Origin: Theobroma cacao
Lineage: Eukaryota > Streptophyta > Magnoliopsida > Malvales > Malvaceae
NCBI RefSeq assembly: GCF_000208745.1
Contig: NC_030855.1
Span: 22,115,071 to 22,179,070, forward strand
Direction: 5' to 3'
DNA length: 64,000 nt
The notes under the pieces are model-generated. The model made no database searches. It had not been told where the DNA came from and was given only the letters and a program-made list of their open reading frames with translations. The position numbers and the translations under genes are program-made. Shown here in pieces: positions 28,023-40,793 of the stretch (the first letter of the stretch is position 1; each line of letters begins with the position of its first letter).

Positions 28023-30763
28023 ATGGATCCTGATATAGAAAATGCTGAACACAATGAAATAAACAATGCCTCTATTCAATGTTTTATTTTGAATATAACC
28101 AAACACAATGGAATTTGGCAAGGTGATAACCCCTTTACCGAGTCTCTCCCTCTCTTGGTCACCCAACTCGCCGCCATCCTAATCCTCACTCGCTCTCTTT
28201 ACCACCTTCTCAAACCCCTCCGTCAACCCCGCATCATATCGGATATTCTTGTAAGTGGCATTGTTGATTGTTTTCCATTTCCATAGATCTTTTTACATAT
28301 TACCAAGTTCATTATCTGAATTTATTCGCAAGAGATTCCTTATCATAAATGGAATGTAATGATTTATAAAGCCATATTTGATGTGCAGGGTGGCATCTTG
28401 TTAGGTCCATCTGCATTGGGGACGACAATTTACTTTGCAGATTTGTTTCCCACAATAAATGTTATTACAGTAGAAACGTTGGCGTACATGGCCCTTGTTT
28501 TTCACATGTTCTTAGTTGGCTTAGAGATTGACCTAAATGTCATCGGGCGCATAAGCAAAAAGGCAATAAGTTTCACTGTGACTGGACTTCTTTTCCCCTT
28601 CACCGTAGGGATTGGCTTCTTTTATCTATTGCATGCTTATTGGGAACATGATCAGTCTCAAGGTTATGAAGTTAATGTACAAGGTAGTTTTCTATGGGCT
28701 GCTGCACTAGCAGTCACGAGCTTCCCTGTTGTTAGCGGAATTTTATCGGATCTCAAGGTACTGAACTCAGACATTGGACGACTGGCAATGCCCATTGCCC
28801 TTGTCAGCGATATGGGCTCTTGGGTTCTTATAGTCATTGTCATCCCATTCTGTGCTAATCCCACAAATGCACCATACATCATCACTACAACAATAGCCTA
28901 CGTATTAGCCTGCGTTTACACATTTCGTCCATTCCTTGCATGGATCATTCGCCGCACTTCTAAAGGGAAGGACCAAAACTACAGTAAATTTTACTTGTGT
29001 TTTGTTCTTGTTGGGGTTGTACTGAGTGCATTTGTGACGGATGTGACTGGAACTCATTCCATTGTTGGGGCTTTCGTATTTGGGCTTATTCTGCCTACTG
29101 AGCTGGCGCTTGTGTTGATCGAGAGGTTCGAGTACTTTGTTTCAGGGCTTCTGATGCCGGTATTCTTTGCAGTTTCTGGGGTTAGAGTCGACATCTTCAA
29201 AATATCAGAGTGGAGGCTTGTATTGCTTATCGTAGTTTGGCTTTGCGCTGTTAAGATTATTAGTTTCCTACCAATTTCTTTAGTCTCTGACATTAAGCCT
29301 AAAGATAGTTTTGCTCTCGGATTACTCATGAACACAAAAGGGGTATGGGCGATTCTTATCATTCACACTGGCTTGGATAGAGGGGTACTTCCTTTTCTAT
29401 ATTTACACATTTATGCCAAGGTAATTGATGAAACATTATGATTTACATGTCAGTTTTCAACTCTATTTAGGTTTTGCAAGACGATGACTATGCGGTAATG
29501 ATGATTACAATTCTATTAATGACCAGCATAGTTGCTCCTATCATTGCTGCCATTTACAAGCGGACCAATCTTTCTACAAGATACGAGCGTAGAACTATAC
29601 AACATGCTAATACAGAAGCAGAGCTGCGAATCCTCGCGTGCATCCATTCGTTTTGCAGTGTACCTGGAATATTAAAGCTCCTTGATGTATCTCAAACTAC
29701 CCAAAATGGTCATATCACAGTTTTCACTCTTCACCTTGTTGAGCTCAGTGGCTGTGCATCAGCTATGCTTATAGTGCATGACTCACAGAACCGCAGGTTT
29801 GAGGATCCTGTCTTCGACCCTGACTATGGTGATAGCTCTGAAACGGAAAAAATCGTCAACGCCTTTAGAGAATATGACAACAAGAACCGCAATATCAGCA
29901 TCCAATCCCTTACTGCAGTTTCTCCTTTTGTGGCTATGCATGGGGATATTTGTAGTCTAGCTGAAGACAAGCATGCGACATTCTTGATCTTACCATTCCA
30001 CAAGCGAGCCACAAAAGAGGGGAATCTCCCGGAGATAAATGCTGCTTTTCGCGACATAAACAAAAACGTGCTTCTCAATGCTCCTTGTTCTGTAGGAATC
30101 TACATAGACCGTGGCCTTCAAGAGACCGCAGGTGCCAAATCCAACAATAAAATCCATCAAATAGCCATGGTATTCCTTGGTGGACCTGATGACTGTGAAG
30201 CATTAGCTTATGCATGGAGGATGGCAAAGAATCCAGGAGTTCGCCTAACGGTGATAAGATTATTAGAAATGGATACTATGGATTTCCCAAACGGCAAGGC
30301 CTCAATGCTATCCTCAAGATCATACCTTGACAGGCAAAGGGAGATTGCTGATGAGTACATAAATGAGTTCAGGCTACGAACTGTTGGGGAGGAACTTATT
30401 CACTACGAAGAGAAGATTTTACTTAACGGAGAAGAGCTGGCTGTGACATTGAAAGAAATAGAAAATAAATTTGAGCTATTCATTGTAGGGAGAAGGGAAG
30501 GGTTAGAGTCACCCTTGACAACACTGTTAGTTACCAGGGTCGATTGTCCAGAACTAGGGGTCATTGGTGACTTGTTGGCTAATTCCAATTCTGCTACGGG
30601 TTCAGTCCTGGTGGTGCAACGGTTCATTGATTCTAGCCAAGGCATTGAAGATTTGGTTGCGACACCAAGGTCGTCAATGCACGGAACAGTACGGGAAGTC
30701 GGAAGTGGGCGGCTATCGACTGTGAGTGGTATTGGGTTAGGGATGTACACGAGGCAGAAATGA
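28023..30763 (+). CDS. Cation/H+ antiporter, CHX family (CPA2)
   Basis: Three exons, 28023-28250, 28389-29384 and 29471-30763, give 838 residues, the usual CHX length. CHX proteins exchange K+ or Na+ for H+ in endomembranes or the plasma membrane. The first 430 residues hold about 12 membrane segments, with GGILLGPSALG, then VTSFPVVSGILSDLKVLNSD and GRLAMPIALVSD. Later come GTHSIVGAFVFGLILP and NTKG. The hydrophilic C-terminal half resembles a universal-stress-type regulatory domain (ELRILACIHS to TGSVLVVQR). I put the exon 2 donor at GGG^GTACTT. This joins DRG to VLQDDDYA as in relatives and leaves an 86-nt intron. The later donor at 29421 would leave only 50 nt. The subgroup (CHX15-like) is tentative. 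Confidence 0.93.
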
Positions 30764-31066
30764 AGGATCGATGATAAGATTAAAAGAAAACTGTTTTGAG
30801 TTACGAAAAGACTTATGGTAGAATGCTAGATTCATAGGACACTAGAAAAATTAGGAAGATTTTTGATAGCAGAATCCTCCTTGTACCGTGGGATCACGTC
30901 TTTCCCTTTGCTCCCACTATTATTTGGAATTTTTAATTGAAAATCTTTTGTCATCTTTGTGGATGGTTCAAACCATTGTAATATTATTGTACATTGAATT
31001 TCTTCTCACTTGCAAGATAAATTGCTTTGCAAATTGCAAACTTCAGGACTCTAATGCATAAAACTG

Positions 31067-32329
31067 TTATAGCACGTTTGGTTCGCGAAATAGACAGGAA
31101 TGAAATAGAATAGCTATTACGTGGAAATAGAATGAAATGAGAATAGAATAGAATATGTATTACGTAATTTGGTATGATAAATGGAATAAGACATGAATAA
31201 TTATTATGATTTATTGTAGTGTTTGGTTGGTAAAAATAACTTTGGAATAAGAAAAGAATAAAAAATAAAAAAAAAAATACCATTTATTATATAATGATTA
31301 TTTAATTTTTATTTTATTTTTTAAATATTAATATTTTATTTATAATCTAATCATTAATATTACAAAATACNNNNNNNNNNNNNNNNNNNNNNNNNNNNNN
31401 NNNNNNNNNNNNNNNNNNNNNNNNNNNNNNNNNNNNNNNNNNNNNNNNNNNNNNNNNNNNNNNNNNNNNNNNNNNNNNNNNNNNNNNNNNNNNNNNNNNN
31501 NNNNNNNNNNNNNNNNNNNNNNNNNNNNNNNNNNNNNNNNNNNNNNNNNNNNNNNNNNNNNNNNNNNNNNNNNNNNNNNNNNNNNNNNNNNNNNNNNNNN
31601 NNNNNNNNNNNNNNNNNNNNNNNNNNNNNNNNNNNNNNNNNNNNNNNNNNNNNNNNNNNNNNNNNNNNNNNNNNNNNNNNNNNNNNNNNNNNNNNNNNNN
31701 NNNNNNNNNNNNNNNNNNNNNNNNNNNNNNNNNNNNNNNNNNNNNNNNNNNNNNNNNNNNNNNNNNNNNNTTAATAATTGGTAATTTAATTTATAATTTA
31801 AATATTATTATGATTAAAATATTAATACTTTTAATTAATTTTTAAATTCAAAATATTTTATAATATATAATTAATAACTTAACCTTTTTATTATAATAAG
31901 ATTTATTTTTCTCTATTTGCATTTTTCATTTTTTAATTTAAATTTCACTTAATAATTTAAAAATTAATATTTTAAAATACTAATTTTTTATTTATAATTT
32001 AAATATGTTATAATTAAAATATAAAATATTAATATTTTTATATTTTAATTTAAAATATTAATTTTATAAATTTAAATTTGTAATTTTTAAAAATAAACAA
32101 TGACATTTTAATCCAAAATGTATAAATTTTATTCTCATAGGTGTGGAATAGCTAATACCATAGGGGATGGTGGTATTAGCTATTCCAAGCTTTTGCCTAA
32201 TTTTAAAGAATAGCCATTCCTTTTGGAATGACTATTCCTTTCCCAAGAGCAAACCAAACAAGGAGATAAAATTTTGTAAGGAATAGAGGGGGAATGACTT
32301 AGCCATTCCACCTACCAAACATGACCTTA
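31067..32329. mobile_element. Harbinger/PIF-like non-autonomous element with an N gap
   Basis: The left end reads TAGCACGTTTGGTTCGCG. The right end, reverse-complemented, reads GGTCATGTTTGGTAGGTG, and both are followed by GAATG/GGAAT-rich words. TTA flanks both sides (31067-31069 and 32327-32329), the 3-bp target duplication typical of PIF/Harbinger. The inner part is AT-rich and without a coding frame. The superfamily is inferred from the terminal words and the TTA. Confidence 0.55.
31371..31770. other. Assembly gap (400 N)
   Basis: Exactly 400 unknown bases inside the AT-rich centre of the Harbinger-like element. The true length is not known. Confidence 0.99.
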
Positions 32330-34080
32330 GTGTTCATATAATGTAAGTGTTTGGAAGGCTTGTGAGCATGCCAACTAAAACAGCACTCTTAAGGTTCAGA
32401 TCATAGTATTTGGTTTTTCTTAAGGGCTAAGGTAAAGGATTATCCAATTTTGAGCTGGCTCGGTATTAAACTATAAAATCAATTGACCTATCTATCAAGA
32501 TCAATATTGACTAGGGAAGAAAGTACAGTGTAAATGCGAGGCAAATGTATAAGTCGCTGAGCTGTCTCTTTCGATCGAGCCGCACATTTGAAAAGAATCC
32601 CGGTAAGCAACAAAATATTACAGCTTTAGGACTTAGGAGGATCATCCAATTGCTTATTAATCGGTTATGATCGGGCACTTAAATTGTTTTTGACCAAGAT
32701 TGACTCTTTGCTTTATTTTGTCAAAGATTATAATACTGTATTCATGTATGTGCCCCCTCTATTTCTTCTCCTGGGGGAAAATTTTATAGTCTCATGTTAC
32801 AGGCTTACAGGTTACAGCTAAGCCTGAATTTTGTCATTATATATATGTATTTGTTGTTTATTTTGGAAAGTAAGGACAATGCGGCACACCTAACCGAAAC
32901 CATTTCTTCAGCTTCACACGTTACCTGGAGCCCCCGTCTCTTCTAGAAAAGGATGCTGAGATCATTGTCGCGTCTCCTTGTCTTCATCGACGATTGTTTT
33001 GGACACGTAAAGCCACCTGCCCATATCTCTCAGCTATTGCCTAGTTAACTAGTTTATACTTAAAAAATTATTAACCTCCATCTTACAGTTCTAGTTGGGT
33101 ACTTTTCTGAAATATCTAAAGCAAACAGGGGAGGAACCAAAACCCATGCCAGTGCTAATGGTGTCACATTGCTTGGGTTGTTAAGTGGAAAATTTACTTT
33201 TTGAAAGCGTCAAGCGACCTGGTTAATTACTGGGTTAGGTTTTAGCAATTGGGCTGGAACTTTGCTTTGTCTAACACAGACAAGCCAGATATCCACGCAC
33301 TCACTGAACCATGGAGTTCGCAATTTCATTGCAATTATTGGTGGCAACGTGCAAGGGATTTTCTCAGCTCTATCTGCCTTTTTCGGTAAAGGTTCTGCAA
33401 ACTTCAAAAGTACCTATAATGCTTGTGAACGAGCACATGGGCTTAAAAATCAAATGCTTCAGACCTTTCGATTGTCCCGAGATCCTAGGCCCTCTAGCTA
33501 CATGAGAGCAGTTGGCTTTGCTCCTAGGTGCTTGCCTTTGCCTTTGTCTCGTTTCTTTTGTTAAATTTGGTTGCTATAGTCCTGTTTCCCCTAGGAAACA
33601 AAATTTTCCTGTCCTGCATAAGGCAACTCGTAAGTCATAATTTGGTGAATTCGGCAACTCTATCCCTTAAACAGTATCACAGTAAGCAGCAAAATTCCTT
33701 GCATTTCCTTGGTTAGCATGGTTAAGAATTTATTCATAGCAAAAGGAAGAAAAAGAATGCTTAATCAATAATGCATTGCAATGCCCTACTACTTAAAGCT
33801 ACCGTATAACATCAATCCAGGATTCTGAATTATAAAAGCAATCAAGAACATGTGCTTTTTCCATCAATGATTCAAGGAGCCAGCCATCTATATAAATATA
33901 TTCTCAGGCGTCGTTGTATAAACACTCAGATTTGGAAATTGAAAGTGGCTCAATCAATCTTGTATAAATGCCAGAGAAGACTGTGTCTCCTCCTTTGTAT
34001 TCACCATTTTTCAAAGAGGAAAACCACACTCATGGAACTTTATAAAACAAATAGAAAAGCTGAGAAAGAGAAAGAAAGAA
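32330..34080. other. Intergenic, no gene seen
   Basis: Moderately AT-rich. Overlapping frames at 33262-33564 (100 codons) and 33311-33505 resemble no family I know, so I do not call them genes. Confidence 0.45.
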
Positions 34081-34157
34081 CATTTCTCCAACAGAGGTTA
34101 ATTTAATTCACCATTAAGATCATTTCTCCAACAGAGGTTAATTTAATTCACCATTAA
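34081..34157. repeat. 40-bp tandem duplication
   Basis: The unit starting CATTTCTCCAACAGAGGTTA at 34081 recurs at 34121, followed in both by ATTTAATTCACCATTAA. The copies are identical over about 37 bp. Confidence 0.9.
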
Positions 34158-34477
34158 CTTTATACATTAAGAAACTCGTGCAATTAGCACAAGAACTTCC
34201 TCAACAAAGGTGGAAGTTACCAAGTTAGCTTTGACCAAGTTAGCTTTCTTCTCTACGTCTCCAGTTTTCCACCACCCTTCAACCCTGGAATTCAAAGCTC
34301 ACATAATGGTGAAAAGCAATTTCTTCTCCATGAAAACCACCATGCAGTCCTTTCCCTCTCAAAACCCAGGTCAGAACTCAGAATACTACTACACCCAGAA
34401 GGAAAAAAAAAAAAGGAACAAAGAAAGAAAGAAAAGGAAGAAAGAACAACGAAGACAGATACATACATATACCGCTG

Positions 34478-34741
34478 TCAAAAGTGACAGCCACAACAAA
34501 GATAGAAGAAACAGAGAGTGGCCACCAAGAAAATAGCCTCTAAAACCGACGCAATCCGGAAAAGCACATCATCAACGAAGGAAAGCTGAATGTTTAGCCT
34601 CTTCCACTTGAAAGCAGACCCCAAAAACTTCCACCTCCATGACTCCTTCTTTATCAGCCTCTTGAACAACACCCATCTCTTCGTCCCACCCATCACTTCC
34701 TTTTTTTTCTTCTTGTTTTTTCTTTTTTTCCTTTTTGGCAC
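34478..34741 (-). CDS. Small single-span membrane protein (unnamed plant family)
   Basis: A single-exon minus-strand frame of 87 codons. An internal Met at residue 17 (MGGTKRWVLFKRL) is the likelier start, giving 71 residues, because the first 16 residues are only Lys/Arg. The N-terminal half is basic (KKESWRWKFLGSAFKWKRLN). The C-terminal half is one hydrophobic segment (FRIASVLEAIFLVATLCFFY) ending in CCGCHF. I recall similar unnamed plant transmembrane proteins with FKWKR, SFVDD and a terminal CCGCH, but cannot confirm it here. A TATATAA box lies at 34782-34788 on the same strand. No function can be assigned. The cysteines at the end could be acylated. Confidence 0.55.
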   Translation of the reverse strand: MPKRKKRKNKKKKKEVMGGTKRWVLFKRLIKKESWRWKFLGSAFKWKRLNIQLSFVDDVLFRIASVLEAIFLVATLCFFYLCCGCHF

Positions 34742-34781
34742 TTTGGCCTTTGGTTGGAGAGGAAGACGAGTCTCGAGGCAG

Positions 34782-34788
34782 TTATATA
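34782..34788 (-). promoter_or_regulatory. TATA box for the small membrane protein gene
   Basis: TATATAA on the minus strand, about 90 bp upstream of the preferred start codon (ATG ending at 34693) and about 40 bp upstream of the outer ATG at 34741. The spacing favours the inner start. Confidence 0.5.
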
Positions 34789-37700
34789 TTGGAGAAGAAA
34801 AGTTCAGTTTAAGAAGTACACGAATAAAAGGAATCGTGGGAGACGGGGGATTAATTTTAGTCGGGGAGGGTAGCTTGGTAAACTTGAGACGACCAACCGC
34901 CCCGCGTTTTAGTGAGTCAAAATCAGAAATCGTATTGGTATGGAACGTGGGGGGGTCCTGGCCTCATGGAATTTTCAATTTTAATTTGCTATTTCCCAGT
35001 GCGGTAGTGGAGGAAGTAAATTGGAATGGAAAATTTCTCCGTCTCCACGCCCATCATCATGTTGAAGGGAAGAAACTGGGAAAGCACCCCGTGCGCGTGG
35101 ACTGTTTGTCTTTGAAATCGAATGTTCCTTTCCTTCCATTCCTTTGTAAGAATAGTAGTAGTAGTGGTCGTATTTCTGTATTAGCATTATATTTGGACTT
35201 TGACCTCAAATACAGGTAGCTTATCGTGACTCAATTACTAAATATACTTGATTAAAATTCAATAAAAAATTGCCTTTCATGTTGAAATATCCTTGTGCTT
35301 GATGTCACGGGAAGAAGAAATAAGACGGGTTTTGATTATATAAAACTAAATATTTTTTTTATTTATTAAATATGTTTTCTAGATTATAAATATAAATTTG
35401 TGACAATTGGAATGTGATGTCACGTTAGAAAGAACGGATTGTGTTAAGAAAAATAATTTTGATCCGTTTTAAGAAGAAGGAGGTGTGAAAGAACCTACTT
35501 TTCTTCTTTATTTTTGTTCCATGATGTGGCTGCCTTTGTGGATTCTGTGTCTTTATAGTCATTCATCAAGAAATGTCCTTAAATCAAATAAATTGCTTGG
35601 ACGTCTCATTTTTCCTTATAAAGCTAAGAAAAGTCACATAATAATTAAAAAAAAAACAAAATGGAAAAATATTATTCCATTTGATAATCACAACTATTTC
35701 CAGCTATAGCTTTAAAAAAGGGACCAAATACTTGAATACGGGGCAATTGGGATCTTACCGAAAGGAGAAGAAAGCAACAAAGAACTTCGGAAGTTTGAAA
35801 ACAACGTGTAGAGTATAATTTTATTTAAATTATTCACAAAAGTCAATTTAGTTGATAAAGAAAGAAGTTTTTTTCTTTATCAATTAGGTTTTGATTTTTG
35901 TGAAAGTATTTCAAAATAAAATTTTAAATGCGTTTCATTACTGTAAATGAGGATGTCTTTATAATTACTCAATTAATGGATTAGATTAAAGTAAAATCTA
36001 AGGATACTTTTGATTTTATAATCAAAACAAATATTTTAATTAAATTAACATTACTAATTTTTCACTTTAAAAGTGTTTATGTAAAAATTGCGATATCATT
36101 AATAGTTAAAGATTATATTATAATTTTATATATAATGTGTTTTCATTTATGAGATGGAATGCAATTCAACAATCTTGACATCAATATGTTTTGACTAATA
36201 AGTAAGAGCACCGATGCCTCGTAGCCGGCTGTTGAACAATCTTTGCATCAACAAAGAGGAATTAATGCGTGATACTTAAATGATTTTTTTTTTGTTATTT
36301 TCCAATTCAACGATAATTTGTTGGTCAGATTCTATTGTAAGTATAGTGTTTGAATTTGAGAGTGACCTTTGAGTTAAAAAAAAAAAAGGTTATGGGTTCA
36401 CCTTTTCAAAGTGCTCTTTTTCATGGCCATTTGTCTAACAAATCCAACTTTTTATTAACAGAAATGTTAATCAGTGGCTAGTGCCTGAAGAATGTGCAGC
36501 ACCAAATCGAATCTTAGCTGCTGGAAACCATCAAAAACAGAATCTATAGGTTTCTGTCAATTAATTTGATGGTTATTGATGTTAATGCCAATGGTTCACA
36601 TCTCCAACAAACGACTTGGTTACTCTTTCTTGATTGGGCTAGAGTGTAAAGTCTATGGAGGAATAAAGGTTTCAATCCTAGTTCCAGATGCCGTACTAGG
36701 TCGGTTTATACATAAGCATATATTTTCTTTCAAAGATTCACTTTTCAAGATTGGGGAATAATCTTTTTGTTTCCTTTTCATATTTTACCATATGTATACC
36801 AAGCTTACAGATGCTCCAACTCATATTTGTTTTTATGGAAACTTTATATTTGAATGCATGGTTTAAAAAAAAACCAGCTAATGCAGGCATAATGTAAGCT
36901 GGATGGATTTGAATCTGAGCAAATCAAAAAAGGGCTTGTGGATACATGGGAAAAGAATTTCAGATTTGGAGGAAGAAGACCATAATGTTGTTAGAGTTCA
37001 CCCATGTATGCTTCTTTTAATTACTAGCTGCAAAAAGAAATGGTATGCTAAAGAATCTGACCAAACAAGAAGAAATGTCACAAAAACCTTGCTGTCCAAT
37101 GAATTCTATCTGTACAGCCATGTGTCTCAAGGAGCATCGTCACCAATAAAGTGGGGAAAGATCCTTTTTCCCCGTAAGTAACTAGAAAGGGCTCGTTCTA
37201 AAGATGGTGAGGAAACATTTATTAAGTGTAAACAAATTTATGTAGACCATGCAAACAGAAAACGTGATAGAGTTGGTCACTCCTTTTGCCAACAGTTTCA
37301 AGAAAATGCTCAAATTAAACAAATTGCATGCCAGCGCCTGTGCCCAAAAAGCAGGGGAGGGATGAGCATGAGCCCATTTATTTTACCAATTCAAGTCTCC
37401 ATAATCTATGCAGCTTCCAGCCGTATGGCCCTTTCCTGGTCTTCCAAAGCCTAGGACACCATCATTTTATCACCTTTTTAATATAACTTTGACTTGGCAT
37501 GCTTCATCAAAAGCCTCAGAAACTCACTGATTTGGTGCATGCACATGGCAGCTTATTGCCTTGCCAATTTGCCATGCAACAGTACTGTCATCAGGTACAA
37601 TTTTTAATCTTCCCATCACTGATTAAAAAGTGCTGCTTGTTTGTATTTGCAATTGCAAAATCAAGGCAAGTTTTGACAGTGCTGCTTTACCATGTAACAT

Positions 37701-38880
37701 GTTCTTCATTTGCTGCAAAACATGTCCGAAATCAAAGTCGCAGAACAAACTTAATTCTTGCTGTCAAAACGATGCTGACTAGACTATAATTAACTTGCAT
37801 GACAGCATGTACAGATCGGTAATCTTTTAGAGCCACCAAAATCATCCCTTAGGACTGTTCAATCTTGGTGGTGACTTTTTTATAAAGTGTTCATTCAAGT
37901 CAATAAGTGCTAATTTTAAGTTGGATTAACTAATGGATCAAATGCTAATTAATGGGCTTAATTCGGCCTAAAAAAGTTTTAGTGTACTAGCTATGCTTGC
38001 CTGCATCTAGGCTGTGGGCTTGTTAAATATTTGAAGTCTTTGATATAACCAGATAAAGTATGTTGACTCGAGTGCTTAATGGACAATTTATTTTCATGAT
38101 GCATAAGATAATACCTAAAATTACATAACTTACCAAATCCAACTAAAAGATTATTTTTATATTTGAAATTTGAAAATGCCTAAAACTATACAACTTATTA
38201 TAAGCATATAATTTTTGCCATTAAATTTAATTTTTTTTCAATCTTTCTAATATGAAAATCATGCATATCCCTTTTATCTCTATTAATTTAATTAAAATAT
38301 TTTATTATTAAGCTCTTTCTTAAATAAATAATCACTTCTTTTCATTTCATTTGCATATATCTTTATGCCCTTTTGCAGATCAATTTTAACGTTTGGTGGT
38401 TAGTTAGAACCTTAATTAATTTCAATCTAAGTATTAAAGCTTCATATGTGATTCTCAATTTAAATGTTGAACTATTTTTTTAATTCAAGGTTGAACTATG
38501 TTTGTTCTTAGAATCAAATACCGACCATTTAATTAATACGAGTGTCAAGATTGATAGACATTGGTAGTTACCAAAATATACATATCCATTTAAATAATAA
38601 CAAGGATAATTTCTTGCAAAGAATTAAAAAAATAGATAAATTAATTATATTAATAAGAACCTTAGCTCCTTCAAATAAAAAGGTACAATTTTAAATGAAA
38701 TTGTCATTTTTGAGATTTAACTAATATCTCTTTTAGCATAAGTATCACCGATACACCAAAATAAAAAAATTTGAAAGTTCTCGAGCACTTGTATACCAAT
38801 TTAATTTAAAATATATTGATCATGTAATACAGTATACAATTTTGTTATAACATAGTATATAATATTCATTTGGGCATGCT
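34789..38880. other. Long intergenic stretch, no gene seen
   Basis: About 4.1 kb of AT-rich sequence with A and T runs. Frames at 35485, 36576, 36903 and 37499 are under 100 codons and have no recognisable motifs. I checked for common plant microRNA sequences from memory and found none. Confidence 0.45.
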
Positions 38881-38889
38881 TAATTTAAA

Positions 38890-39570
38890 AGTTAAATGTT
38901 CAAATTGGGGTTAAACATTTAGGCACTTTTTCAATTAAGAGCCAAACATTTTAATTGTAACAATTAAGAGCGAAACGTTTTCAATTCTTTATACAATTAA
39001 GGGCTAAGTTGACAGGTGGATAAAATGTGTATCATACGTGACAAAAAATTATATGTAGTTATTACACATTATATTGAAAATTTAGTTGCCATACGTCATG
39101 TTGAAAAATGTAGTTATTACATGTGATGTTGAAAATTTAGTTGTTACATGTTGTGTTGAAATTTTAGTTTTTACATAATATATTGAAAATGTAGTTGTTA
39201 TATGTCATGTTGAAAATTTAATTGTTACATGTCATGTTAAAAATTTAGTTATTACTCGTCATGATGAAAAAATTATAACATGTCACACCATAATTTGAAC
39301 TGTTTTGACTTGACAAAAAAGACTTTCTAACAAAACCACTTTTTTGTCTCTTATCTTTCCAAGTTAGTGTCTATGTCATGCGCGTGTCCTACACGCGTCC
39401 TACACATGCTAGACACCTCTTTCTTTAACTCTTAATTGTAAGGAACCAAAAATATTTGACTCTTAATTATTTTTTTTTAAAAAGTTTTGACTCTTAATTG
39501 TTATAATTAAAACATTTGACCTTAAATTGACAAAACTTAATAATTTTGACCCTAAATTGAACATTTAGTC
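38890..39570. mobile_element. Mutator-like non-autonomous element (681 bp)
   Basis: A perfect 9-bp duplication, TAATTTAAA, flanks it at 38881-38889 and 39571-39579. The ends are long imperfect inverted repeats. The left reads AGTTAAATGTTCAAATTGGG and the right, reversed, GACTAAATGTTCAATTTAGG. Both reach AATTATAACAATTAAGAG-type words about 90 bp inside. A 9-bp duplication with long inverted ends is the signature of Mutator. No transposase is encoded. The centre carries a tandem repeat (39056-39273). Confidence 0.75.
39056..39273. repeat. About eight tandem copies of a 27-bp unit
   Basis: The unit is close to AGTTGTTACATGTCATGTTG followed by AAAATTT. Copies vary at several positions and by a base or so in length. 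They form the core of the Mutator-like element. Confidence 0.8.
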
Positions 39571-39579
39571 TAATTTAAA

Positions 39580-40793
39580 CAATTATGCTAAAATTGCATT
39601 GATTCTTTGCTACCATGTGCATTTAACTATATCTCTTTGTTTAATACAATTGCCAAAACATTAATAGGAGGAATGAGTTTCACTTTTTATTAAAATGGTG
39701 GTTATTCACTTAAAATATGGGGAATGAATATTCATGTATATTGTTGGATTTTACCTTTTTGGAATAATATTAACCCATGTTTTTTAAGTATTTGATTATG
39801 CTTTCTAAGGTTATAGATTTTTATTATTATGTAATGCAATTAAGAGTGAATAATATCTATAATTCATTTGGCTATATTAAAAGTTGAGCAATAATTTGAT
39901 TATACATATAAAAGTACTTTTTAATTGTTAATTTAAAATATTTTTAATTATAATTTCAAAAAATTTTAATTTATTTATATTATAATTTCATAAATTTTGA
40001 TATCTAAACTAATTAAGTTCATATTAAGAAATTCATCTGAGTTTGGAGTTACAAAGTTATCAATATCGTACGATATGATATACTACTAGTAGAAAATAAT
40101 ACATATCGATAATTGTATCATAGTTGATCCAATATGGATAACGTATTGTACGATATGCGATTTGTATCTTACGATACAAAGGCATATCATATGATATGGT
40201 TGATATGTTTTTTACACTGCAACCAATTTGAGTTTTAATATAATGAAATTTTAAAAAGTGTAGCACTTTTAGCTTCACCTTTTTCACATATGGTAGCAAT
40301 ATAAAAAAGTACAGACTTTGCTAATGTATGCAATTTCTATCATTACATTTTATTCATAATACATATAAAAATTTATATAGTGAAGTCAGATCTATAAAAA
40401 TATTCTAAAAAGTATAAAAAAAGTATTATTAAAAATATTTTTAGTAATATATTTTAAAAATATATTGTTTTAAGTCAAATTTGTTGTAGTGCTATAAGTT
40501 TTTTTACTTTTTACTTTTTAATTAATAAATCAATATGAACAATATATATTTTATTTAAAATATATATTATTAAGAAATATGTTGAGAGTTTAAATTAAAA
40601 AATTATCATGTTTTCAATTTATGCCTTATAATATTCAATTCTATTAAAAAATATATTTTAATTTTTTTATTTTACATATATAAATGTTATTTATAATTAA
40701 TTTTAAAATTTTTATCGTATTTTACTTGATACTAAAATTAAAATTTTGATTAACAACTATGGAGTTACCTTGTGGGAAAAAAATGAAACAGTG
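39580..40793. other. Intergenic with a palindromic ATACGATATG-rich patch
   Basis: At 40060-40215 the words CGATATG, TACGATA and ATATGATAT recur in both orientations, as in dispersed plant repeats of unknown class. The rest is AT-rich without genes. Confidence 0.45.

Noticed and set aside
29385..29420. Extension of CHX exon 2 to the donor at 29421
   Set aside because: It would leave a 50-nt intron and insert 12 residues that break the conserved block.
33262..33564. 100-codon plus-strand frame
   Set aside because: No recognisable family, no promoter or splice support, and it overlaps another equally long frame.
34590..35219. 209-codon plus-strand frame
   Set aside because: It is low in complexity (Phe/Leu/Ser from T- and C-rich DNA), shows no motif, and lies opposite the small membrane protein gene and its promoter.
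39056..39273. Regularly spaced repeats that might suggest a CRISPR array
   Set aside because: The units are directly adjacent without unique spacers, and the sequence is plant nuclear DNA inside a transposon.
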